Below are positions 48,823-64,000 of a stretch of 64,000 nt of DNA, piece by piece. Below the pieces are notes generated by a model that was not told where the DNA came from, searched no databases, and saw only the letters and a program-made list of their open reading frames with translations. The stretch's first letter is position 1. Each line of letters starts with the position of its first letter. Source of the stretch: Linyphia triangularis. Lineage: Eukaryota > Arthropoda > Arachnida > Araneae > Linyphiidae. The position numbers were made by a program, and so were the translations under genes. The DNA is taken from positions 59,074,959 to 59,138,958 of the forward strand of contig OZ021726.1 in assembly GCA_963978545.1 (NCBI GenBank), in the 5' to 3' direction.

Positions 48823-49272
48823 TACTTCAGAAAGAAACAAGAAAAAAAAATTGGATTCAGTTTATCGATTAACTTTTAAAGGAACTTTGTGTGCACGATG
48901 GATAAATTTGAAAGATAATTATTTTGACTAATTTTCCCAACGCTGCCATTCTAACCATCCAATGCACAAAAAAAGGATGGGTCAGAAAAATATTTGAGTA
49001 TCGGAAGCCCAATTATATGATGAAAGAAGTATTTTAGATGGAAAAAAAATGCAATCCATGTTTAGGACTGAATGTCTACTTAATGGTGAAGAACAGTTTT
49101 TTCTTTCCTCTAATGGGTTTGGAAGAAAATGCTTGAAAAGATTCACCATAAAAATCTATTTTTTTCATTTTTTTATCCCTTTGGATCTAACATGATGGCT
49201 TTATGGATAATCACTAATAGAAACCTAAAAAAGCCAAGCTATAGTAATTTATTAAGAGCATTCTAAAAATAT

Positions 49273-49645
49273 ATGCCCATGTAATGGCTGTAGGGTTAGC
49301 ACTCTGGCCTTGGTTGGTTGGTTGTTTTCAGATTATCTGGCGCCGTCAACAACACAAGGGCTATAATGCGCCGAAACATTCGTCATTTGACAAGCCAACA
49401 TACATTTACAAACACCCATGCCTAACACGGGACTCGAACCCGCAACCTTGCCGGTCTTGAAGCTAGCACGCTAACCACTGTACCGTTTGGTCGGCACTCT
49501 GGCCTTGGATGTTAAAGGTGTCGGGTCCAAATCTTGGGCTAGACATGGATGTTCGTTGTGGTTCGAAATTCACATTAAGCTGTAGGTCCTGCCTAATTAG
49601 CGGTCATTGCGCAAAAAGTAGGTTGTTGAGTGTACAAATCAAAAC
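49273..49645 (+). mobile_element. tRNA-derived SINE, family B, copy 2, split by a SINE A
   Basis: The head GCCCATGTAATGGCTGTAGG with GGTTAGCACTC (49275-49303) and the body from 49509 (TCGGGTCCAAATC as box B, then ATGGATGTTCGTTGTGGTTC and ATTAAGCTGTAGGTCCTG) are separated by the family-A SINE at 49314-49495. The whole unit is flanked by CTAAAAATAT at 49263-49272 and 49646-49655, a 10-bp TSD of its own. Confidence 0.75.
49314..49495 (-). mobile_element. tRNA-derived SINE, family A, inserted in SINE B
   Basis: Reading the minus strand: GCCGACCAAACGGTACAGTG, box A TGGTTAGCGTG, box B GGGTTCGAGTCC, body GGCGCATTATAGCCCTTGTG, and a CCAA tail. It matches the copy at 22398-22578. ACTCTGGCCTTGG flanks it perfectly (49301-49313, 49496-49508), giving a TSD of 13-15 bp. 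It inserted after the family-B SINE. Confidence 0.9.
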
Positions 49646-49655
49646 CTAAAAATAT

Positions 49656-50471
49656 CTATTTAACGTTGAGTTCTTCCTCTAAGTTAGTAGGGCACGGCGC
49701 CGTTATACTCAGGTTCACAAATGAACAAAGAACAGTGAACAACCATAAGTAATCCATCGCGTAATGGTTTATGCTAAGAATACTTCATCTTGTACTTTAC
49801 AATGTAAATATCTTTCAGGGAATAAAGTTTATCAAAATGTTAAGTGTGTTTGTAGCAAGTCCGAATGCGAACTGGCACGTTTTCATTAATTTAAAGATTA
49901 TACGGGTTAAATAGATTACCAGAAATGTTGAGTTTGCGAGCCTCTAAAAGTCATAAATCATCAGGTAGAGAAATGGACGATATTGTGTTATTTGTTGAAC
50001 TCCGAAGGTATTTATTTGATATTGTGTAGAAGCTTAAAGGTTATAAAATGGAAATGTTTCAAAACAAAATGAAGTATCATGGTATCTTTCTTTCATTATA
50101 GGTTGTATTTTTCAACAAAAAAAATAATTTAATTGTTTATTTAACTTTAGAGAAATCTTTTAAACATATACCCCATCCTGTCTGTAATATTTGTATATGG
50201 TTACGACTAAACAAATTTTTTTTTTACTATTTTGAACTTATGAGTCAAACAGTATAACTCACGAAATTATTATTAGATTCATGTGATTTCATTATAAATA
50301 CATTTTAAGGCACCACGTTTTATTTAATTTATTGGCAAGTTTAAAGCTGAATGTCAAGTGGAGATAAAAGAATTTTAACAACCCCCATTACACATTTGCA
50401 TCCAACAAATGCCATCATGTGATTTGATAAAATTGCTTTGATTTTTTTTTCCGAAGATTTTATTAAAACGG

Positions 50472-50569
<98 letters not shown>

Positions 50570-51530
50570 TTTTATTGTTATTAAAATAGATTTTTATAGT
50601 TTTTATTACTGTGTAAATGCATTTTCATTTCGTATTTTTATTTCATGTGTCACTGTCCTTTTGAATACCATGATTTCCTCAAAATCTCTCGTTAGTTTAG
50701 AGTATCGTTTGGTTAAATTAGTAAAACAGTATTTGTTCAATGTATTTTTAGGAAATAATGTATAAAAAACACCTAAAATGGTTTTAAGAAAACAAAGCAT
50801 TTCAGAAAATAAAAAAAAATCTTATTTTCCATTAAACAAAGAAAAAGCTATTTAATGAGTGATTTATATATTTTTTAAAATTAATTATACTTTAACTCCC
50901 ATTTCTAAAAAAATGTAATAAAATCATATTGAATTTTGATGGTTAAAAGATTTGTTCCACTAATATATAAGAAATTGTCTCCAAAATAATTTATTTTAAA
51001 TTAATGAAAAACAAATCAATATAACTTATCCCAAATTCTCTAAACAATGATAACGAAATAAACCTATCCCCCAAATGCTCTCCGTTTAAATAACAAATTC
51101 GAATAAATCAAATAATAATGCATTTTCTCCAAAAGTACTCATCCTCTATTATTTATCATCAACCTTAAAACATCTAATAGTGTTCCCTCACGAAAAGGAT
51201 GAATAAATACGGTCCTTTAGATTAATATTTTATAATCTTTGTCCATCTGGTAATGCTAACTTATCAGAGTTCACTTAATTTAATACTTGGTAGTTTAATG
51301 CGCCATTAAGATCGAATTCACGCAGGAAATGATTTTCTATCATTAGCCTTGTGTTCCTGTTTAGTTAACTCTGGGTAATCATTGTGTGATTTACGGTTTA
51401 TCTGATAGAGTGGTATAGAATAGCAAATAGGTTGCATGGGAAATGGGAAAATGTGTTTTTAAACATCGTTTAAATGTACCTAGTGCTGATTTGTTTTAGG
51501 GTTATGGAGATTTACTTTTATTTTATGATT
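49656..51530. other. AT-rich background
   Basis: No gene is supported. It contains a long (TA)42 tract and a run of T after it. A minus-strand frame at 50606-50800 has no motif. Confidence 0.5.
50477..50560. repeat. (TA)42 microsatellite
   Basis: 84 bp of uninterrupted TA, followed by T(13). It is able to extrude as a cruciform. Confidence 0.9.
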
Positions 51531-51538
51531 TTCTATTC

Positions 51539-52174
51539 CGCCACTAACTTTTAGAGACGGGCCGTATGATTTATGTTGGAGATTTTGGCGGGCCGGATAC
51601 ACCAAAATATGTATCTAAAATTATTATTATTAGTAGTAGTATAGTAGTAATTTAACGAAACTGGAAAACTGGAAACTGGCATTTCTGAAAACTGGAAAAA
51701 ATATTTTTTTTTTTTATCTTAGTAAAATCACTATGGATATTCCATTACTTTTTTATTTCTTCAAATAATTAAAAAAATATTTTTAAATGTTAGCAAATCA
51801 AAGTCTAAAAAAGAAGTGAATCTATTGTTTCAAAGTGACCAATGCGACTTCACATAGCTTTTAATAAAAGTATTTAAACTATACTTCCAGATTACTCCGT
51901 TTTATTCCATATCAATTGTGAAACGATGGCGATCGAAATCGTTCAGTTTATTTTATGATAGAATCGATGTCTTTCGGAGTATTTGTTGCAATCAATTTTT
52001 ATAAATTGTCCAAATGAGATGCAGTTGAGTTATTCTTGATAAAACCACCTTGCTGAAAGCTTCTGCGTATACTCTCTTCAGGCACGTAGTGGAGAACTCT
52101 GTTCTACATAGTTGACAATTATTATTTAAGATAAATTACAATTATATAAAAAAAATCCATCATACCATGAAGTT

Positions 52175-52219
<45 letters not shown>

Positions 52220-52289
52220 TTCTGTAGTGCCGGTGGGCCGCAGAGAAATCTGTGGCGGACAAAACCGGGCCGCATAGTGGCTAACGCTG
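51539..52289. mobile_element. Degenerate hAT-like element with GGGCCG ends
   Basis: The complement of the right end reads CAGCGTTAGCCACTATGCGG then CCCGG. The left end, CGCCACTAACTTTTAGAGAC then GGGCCG, is a poor inverted partner. The flanks TTCTATTC (51531-51538) and TTCTATAG (52290-52297) agree at six of eight positions, as an aged hAT TSD would. Extra GGGCCG/CGGGCC words lie inside both ends. No transposase is visible. A (AT)n run at 52177-52212 lies within. Confidence 0.4.
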
Positions 52290-52297
52290 TTCTATAG

Positions 52298-53562
52298 CGT
52301 CTTGAGTATGAAAATACTGTTATTAAATATTTTCCTGGAAAGTTAGTTAGATGGGATTAATATATTACTGTGATAGAAAGAAAAAAAAATAGTTTTTTAG
52401 TTTTGAAATAATTCGAATTTTCAGTTTATTAAGACTATTGGAAATATTCAGTTTATAAAAGTCATCTAAAACGAACGAGAAAAATTAGGAATTTACATAA
52501 TTTTGTTATTTATGAGGTGAGGCCCTTGATGTTCCCGAAAGTTTGTTCATAACAGATGAAATCACAAGTGAATCCCTTACACTTAAATCCTTTTCACACC
52601 TGAATTCCTTATCTGCAATAGTTAGAAGACGCATACTTGGGTTCTGCGTGCTTTGTGGTAACGATCAAATTTAGACTCTTCAACAAGAACAATTTATTTC
52701 TCCCTTGGCATCAAAAAGTCTAAATCTTCCAAACATTTTATATTTAAGATTTATAGTAACGATTTACTGTGTGTTTCCATTCATCCGGTTTAAAAAAAAC
52801 TAAACCATATAAACTGTAGGTATTATTTATTGAAGAATAATATCATAAAAATAAATACTATATTGGTAACATATTATATGTTTCTACGTTCCACTTCCTT
52901 TGCTAAGTTATTTCACATCAGTTTTACGAAGAGAAATGATCTTTTAGTTTTTCTTCCGGAATTTCTTAATATTTTTCCCCCGACTTCATTTCAGAGCTAT
53001 ACTGCTAAACTTTCTTTCCAGTTCTAAGATCTAAAGAGGAAGATTATTGCTTATATAGCTAGATAAATCCAATTTATGTTATTAATATTTTCTTATCAAT
53101 TTCTGTTAATACAAATTTTGGTTTTCACGGAAGGATTAGAGATATTTTTAAAGGAGTAAAAGTACTTATGGATAAAATTTAACTCAAAACCTACTTTAAT
53201 TTAGAATATATTTGATTGTTATACGTATGCAACCCAGTGACATTTATACTGAAAAAATTTATCCAAGTGTAATGAAATGTACAAGAAAACAGTAATATAG
53301 TTTTTAAATATTAACCTTGTTTACAGAATAAGCATCATTAAAATCGTTTGTAAGTTTTTATTAAAAATAATCTACAATGAATATATATATCGCATGTATA
53401 AAATTTAGTCATATTATGTCACTTTTATATCAATGTAAATTTTGATATACTCTAACATACTACATTTTTTCTTTTTAGGTGAGTATTAAGCCTTTTGGAA
53501 CTATATTTCAACTTCTGAAATGTTACGAGCCAAAGTGAGTCCAATATGCTACCATCCAGCAT

Positions 53563-53630
<68 letters not shown>

Positions 53631-53769
53631 CACAATCCTCCAAATTTTATTTATTTTAATACTGCAGAATATAGCTGCTAATATAGAACAAAATCCTCTA
53701 TAAGCATATCCTACATTTAAAGTGGCTATAGAATTTTAGTTCCTTGTAAAATTATTACTTAAACCGATC
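52298..53769. other. AT-rich background
   Basis: No gene is supported. A (AT)n tract of 59 bp lies at 53569-53627. The plus-strand frame 52830-53027 has no motif. Confidence 0.5.
53569..53627. repeat. (AT)n microsatellite, 59 bp
   Basis: An uninterrupted AT dinucleotide run. No element end is visible at either side. Confidence 0.9.
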
Positions 53770-53773
53770 TTAA

Positions 53774-54033
53774 CCCACTGACGGTCATGGGAATGGGAGA
53801 ATTTTTACAGTTATTTTCCCTGCAATAATTTTAAAATTATATTTCTAATTCAAATACATAATTTTTTTTTTAATTATTTTGTTTTAGATAGGTTATAAAC
53901 AATCATCCTAATAAAAATATTTAAAATATATATATATATATATTTTAATTTTATTTATAAATTTAAAAATGTTGTGTACTGCTGAAAAAACTGGGGATCA
54001 AATGACGTATATATACGTGCATGACCGTCAGTA
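53774..54033. mobile_element. piggyBac-like MITE, CACTGACGGTCATG ends, TTAA-flanked
   Basis: The left end is CCCACTGACGGTCATG and the complement of the right end is TACTGACGGTCATGCACG, with TTAA on both sides (53770-53773, 54034-54037). The 260-bp body is AT-rich with a short (AT)n and an ACGTATATATACGT palindrome near the right end. It holds no protein. Confidence 0.7.
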
Positions 54034-54037
54034 TTAA

Positions 54038-55245
54038 TAGAAATGTACAGTGTTTACATAATGTTAACTATTTTGTCAAATAATTTGTTTTTGAATATTT
54101 TTCTTGTTGCATGAAACGATATCATGAGTCGTAGCCCTTCATTTACTAACTTATAAGTTCCATCAGTTTTCTTACTGTATTAAACTAAACGCTTGGAGAC
54201 GCGTTGAGACTTTGAAATCCACTTCTTTTTCCAATTCTTCTTTTTCTTCAATAGCAACACAGGCTTATTTCTCTTTGTATGCAAATACATGGATGATTTC
54301 CAATCCTCGATGTATACAACTCGACTTTACATCGTATTGTATAAATTCCCAAAGAGTTGTGCTGCCGTCCAACAATTGAAAAACAAACTTCATGGAAGTG
54401 AATTTTAAAACCCGTATAGGTCTTAAAGCTTTCAAATTATTATAGCACTATGAGAAAACAAATGGAATCCATCATTAAATAATGGATTAAATAATAAAAT
54501 TGTGTCATTTTCAATGTTCAACTATTCTTAGTAAGTATAGGAAAAGTATATTATATTCTACTAGTGCAGAACTCGATAGACTGCTAGTAAAGTAACTAGT
54601 TATCACTTTAAATTCATTTCAACACATAAAAAGTAATTTTTAAACAAATTATTCACATCACCGTCAGCATCCAATCGTTCCAGAATTTATTATCAAAAAG
54701 TTTTTCTTCAAAAGTTTCTTTTAAAAAAAAAAAAAAAAAAAAAACTCTCCTCTCTTTAACTTGCATCTCCATTTGAGTTGAAAGAAACGAGAAAATATCA
54801 CCCCACAGTGTCCATGCGCGTTATCCACAATTTATGGGGCACTGCAAACCCGGAGAGCAATCTTAATATGTGACATCGTTGTGGTCCCCAATATTTATTT
54901 ATTTTTTTCTTTTCAGCAATGTTTTCTCAGCGTGTCTGTGTATTTTCGTCATTTTTCATGCTTCTTGCTTATACACGTCCCGTGTCTCTTTTTATATTGC
55001 ACTTGTTTCTAGGTAGGTTTATGGGGAAAATTGCTTTTTCTGACTCTAGGATTTATTGGAATGTATGTTTTATGACGGAGGGGTTTTTTGAGTATTTCTT
55101 TATAGTTTTTAGATGTTTTAAAGGCTTGATCATGAGGTATTGTGAGAGATGACTCAACTGATGATTATTGATTGCAGTTAGTTCCAATATACCGTCTTAA
55201 ATGTAGTATTGTGATTTCTCTGTTCTAGTCAAAGCATAATTATGT
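54038..55245. other. AT-rich background
   Basis: No gene is supported. A 22-A run lies at 54723-54744. 54770-54890 is less AT-rich, but no motif was recognised. The frame 54919-55152 (plus) is hydrophobic and featureless. Confidence 0.5.
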
Positions 55246-55453
55246 ATACTGTTAAAAATTTTGTTTCATCTTGCACCAAAAATTAGTTCCCATTTAGCTG
55301 CCACCAACATTTGGTGCTTAGTTTCGCTATTTAATGGTGCTACTTCGGACCGTAAGCACCATTAAATTGAGAAACTAATCACTAAATGTTAGTTGCGGCT
55401 AAACGGGAACCAATTTTTGGTTAATGGTGGAACAAAAATTTTAGCAGCGTATA
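55246..55453. mobile_element. Foldback MITE with about 95-bp arms
   Basis: The left arm runs from ATACTGTTAAAAATTTTGTT through AGTTCCCATTTAGCTGCCAC to TTTAATGGTGCTTA. The right arm is its diverged inverse and ends AAATTTTAGCAGCGTAT. TA flanks are present but the surroundings are TA-rich. The centre (TACTTCGGACC) is a few bases long, so the element is almost a single palindrome. Confidence 0.75.
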
Positions 55454-55571
55454 TAACAGTGTTAAAGGGCAATCTATCTAGTGGTTTTAATTATTCGAAG
55501 AACTTATTTAAATAAGAAACTGATAATTTCTTAATACTATAGGAACTTTTTTAAATTAATATATTCATTAA

Positions 55572-56252
55572 GGGGATCTGGAACTCAAAATTTTTAAAAT
55601 TCTCAACAAAAAAAAAAAGAATTATTATTGTGAAACATAGTGCAAATATTTCTAAATAAAATGGCATACAAATTTTGTTTCTATCTTTAGTAGAACTTGA
55701 AATATTTAAGTTTTTGTTGCATGCCAACTGTATTTCAGACATGCTATCTTGAAACTTTGAAACTGTTTTTCTCTGTGATTGATATTACTTAAAAATTACT
55801 TGATACAAATCTATGAAACTTTCCACAATTATTTTTCATATATATTTCTTTAATTTTTCTTCATGAATTATGTTTTTTTATTTAACTTTTTTAAAAAAAG
55901 CTTTTGGAGCATAGCATAATATGGGGATTTTATACAGTTTTTGCACAAAATATATATATATTTTTTTTTAATTTTTCTAATTACTTTATTGAAAAATTAT
56001 GAAAAATTTTTTTGAAATGAATTATAAGAAGTAGTTTTATGCAAAAATGAAGTGATTTTTTTTTTAAAGTTTTCCAGATATATCAAATTCAAGAAATATC
56101 AAAAGTTTGAAGTTTTGCAATTTAAAAAAAAAATGTTTTGAAAATTTAAAATAGTTTTTAAAGTTTTAAAGCATTATACATTACTGTATAAAAAAAATTC
56201 AGAAAAATAATTCTAAAAATAAAGATTTTAGAATTTTGAGTCCCAGCACCCC
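55572..56252. mobile_element. 681-bp MITE, GGGG ends, TTAA-flanked (Kolobok-like)
   Basis: The left end is GGGGATCTGGAACTCAAAAT and the complement of the right end is GGGGTGCTGGGACTCAAAAT. TTAA lies on both sides (55568-55571, 56253-56256). Start GGGG..CT and the TTAA target resemble the 24537-27327 element, so a related transposase may have moved it. The interior is T/A-rich and non-coding. Confidence 0.7.
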
Positions 56253-56256
56253 TTAA

Positions 56257-62340
<6,084 letters not shown>

Positions 62341-62500
62341 CGTTTGAAATGTTCGTGCTACGTTTGAAATAGTCGTGCTACGTTTGAAATAGTCGTGCTA
62401 CGTTTGAAATGGTAATTATACGTTTGAAATGGTCAAGCTACGTTTGAAATGGTCATGCTACGTTTAAAATTATCATGCTACGTTTCGTATGGCCATGCTA
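62341..62500. repeat. 20-bp tandem repeat, eight units
   Basis: Eight units in strict 20-bp register: CGTTTGAAATGGTCATGCTA with variants at positions 11-16, the last two units more diverged. The period is not a multiple of three and the array is not coding. Confidence 0.95.
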
Positions 62501-63063
62501 TACGTTCATATTTGAGTAATTTAACCATTAGAAACAATATTCATTACAAACTTCCAAGCGAGTTCATAGAATGTTATGCAGTTTGTTTTTCTAGGCAAAA
62601 ATAGAATATAATTGGTGTAGTTATATTTCAGCATCATAGAAGAACACATCTTTTGAATATGAAAAGAAATTCACACAAATTGTAACCTTCAACTGTGCGT
62701 TAAATAATTGAATACGAAATAATTGCATTTCATATTTCATTCAAAAATGTATCATTTTCTTAAAAAACAGCATAAATTATTTTCATAATCTTACAACAAT
62801 ATTGCAATGCATGTTAACAGGAAAAGCGTGAGACATCGAACAACTTAAATTACTCTATAATTAAAAGTGAAGCATTAAGTTGTCTGCATTAAGTAGCATA
62901 AATTTTCTCGTTAAGTTTCAACGATCGGCAGTAAAAATCCTAATATTTTGCATTTTTATAAACAAAAGCATCGCTAAGATGGTGAGTTTGACAGTAATTT
63001 TGTCGAAAAAGATCCTAGTTTCAAGCCGATGTAACATATTGTTGACAAATAAAACTTAGAAGG

Positions 63064-63207
63064 TTGGTTGTATTCAGATTATCTGGCGCCGTCAGCAACG
63101 CGAGGGCTATAATGAGCCGAAACATTCGTCATTAGACAAGTCAACATACATTTACAAACACCCATGCCTAACACGGGACTCGAACTCGCAACCTCGTGGT
63201 CTAGAAG
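63064..63207 (-). mobile_element. tRNA-derived SINE, family A, 5'-truncated copy
   Basis: On the minus strand it begins CTTCTAGACCACGAGGTTGC, that is inside the tRNA-like region, so box A is lost. Box B (GAGTTCGAGTCC), the body with GGCTCATTATAGCCCTCGCG and the CCAA tail are present. The TSD TAAAACTTAGAAGG is perfect (63050-63063, 63208-63221). Truncation at the 5' end with a TSD is what LINE-driven target-primed reverse transcription gives. Confidence 0.85.
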
Positions 63208-63221
63208 TAAAACTTAGAAGG

Positions 63222-63840
63222 AGTCGTATGCAAGTATTCTTCCAGACTAACGTTTGGCGTAGTTTGGCTTTAGTATTGCCCTTGCGCCAGGAAATCAAAT
63301 TCAACTAACCAATCCAGACTAACGTTAAAACCTACAAACCTGTAAGACAAAACCTTTGTTTTTATCATCGTTCATTCTCTAATGTAGAAACTAAACAACT
63401 AATTCACATCAAGATACAAAATGCACAAGTACTAAATGAAAATAGAAGTGACATCCATGTGAATTTTTCTGTTTATCAAATATCATGAAAATATTCACAA
63501 ATTCTAAGCGAGAATTACGAATTCTGATTATATCAAATTCTGATTATAGCGGTGATTATATCAAAAATTACGAATGAATTAATCAGTTGAATCGATAAGT
63601 ATGAAAAGGCACCATGTCAATAAATTTTCAATTAGACATGATACCTTTTTACATTTAGTTAAGATATACTTAAAGTAGCGAGTGGTTAAGCACAATGTTT
63701 CCTAAATGCAAATGGTGATCAAGAAGAAAAAAAAATCATTTATGAACATGTGGGTAGCATTAGCACATCTGGCGCGCGAGATGGCATTGCATATCGAAAA
63801 GGAAATGTGGCCAGGATAAAGTAACGAAACAAGGAGCAAA
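63222..63840. other. AT-rich background
   Basis: No gene is supported. ACGTTTGGCGTAGTTTGGCTT around 63250 and a short repeat (CCAGACTAACGTT at 63242-63254 and 63306-63318) are the only structure seen. Confidence 0.45.
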
Positions 63841-63846
63841 ATTTGG

Positions 63847-63877
63847 TATAAAAGAGCGTGTAATTTGGAATCAGTGC
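63847..63877 (+). promoter_or_regulatory. Possible TATA/Inr core promoter pointing right
   Basis: TATAAAAG (63847-63854) lies 26 bp ahead of the A in TCAGTG (63871-63876), close to the arthropod initiator TCAGT. Spacing is near the usual 26-31 bp. The nearest ATG downstream (63919) opens only about 21 codons, so a coding exon would have to start beyond the window. It could equally be the promoter of an unrecognised retroelement, or chance. Confidence 0.3.
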
Positions 63878-64000
63878 TGCATGTTACTGTGTCTGTCTTT
63901 TTGGGTGTATATCACGTATGAAATGTGCCGGTGACCATTTTTTCCCGTATTATTATTGCTTTTCGTTTGTATTACCTTACTAGAAATTTAAGAAAGAAAA

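Noticed and set aside
62341..62500. CRISPR array
   Set aside because: The repeats are head-to-tail with no unique spacers and the DNA is eukaryotic.

Overview
This is strongly AT-rich animal nuclear DNA, most likely from an arthropod and plausibly an arachnid. The evidence is a dense load of decayed transposons, tRNA-derived SINEs with target-site duplications (TSDs), long (TA)n and (TG)n microsatellites, and no compact gene organisation. I could not support a single intact host gene or confident host exon in the 64 kb. Every recognisable coding stretch belongs to a transposable element and is broken. Most of the window is probably intergenic or intronic. Species, chromosome position and neighbouring genes cannot be read from it.

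Layout, left to right. 1-9.06 kb is AT-rich background with a hAT-like MITE (4234-4755) and a small MITE (7413-7665). 9.06-18.06 kb is bracketed by the inverted 9-mers CCCTATTGG and CCAATAGGG, each beside a minisatellite built on CCGGTAT. Between them lie a 218-bp foldback, a Ty3/Gypsy integrase remnant and a 3.4-kb DNA transposon (13529-16945) with a decayed transposase and repeated GGAGTTGA sites near both ends. 18-24 kb is mostly background with a tRNA-SINE and a piggyBac-like MITE.

24.37-27.42 kb is a nested pair. A second copy of the 7.4-kb MITE is split by a 2.8-kb element flanked by TTAA that carries a broken Mutator/Kolobok-type transposase. 30.07-30.96 kb is a long-inverted-repeat element with a 201-bp MITE inside it. 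32.35-34.22 kb is a complete-ended but inactive hAT element of the ZMYM1-like group. 35.27-36.30 kb is a composite tandem-repeat block. 39.2-39.8 kb is a degenerate tandem array into which a third copy of the MITE has inserted. 41.4-45.3 kb holds old diverged repeats. At 47.1-49.7 kb there are two SINE families, with one SINE inserted inside the other. Further TTAA-, TA- and hAT-type MITEs lie at 48.3, 51.5, 53.8, 55.2 and 55.6 kb. The right end has (TG)69, a 20-bp tandem array, a truncated SINE and a possible TATA/Inr core promoter pointing out of the window.

The biology is therefore a record of mobile-element layering. Element ends, TSDs and nesting give a relative order of insertions, and several cut-and-paste families share TTAA target use. 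Superfamily names rest on protein motifs and TSDs read by eye. No alignment or database search was run.
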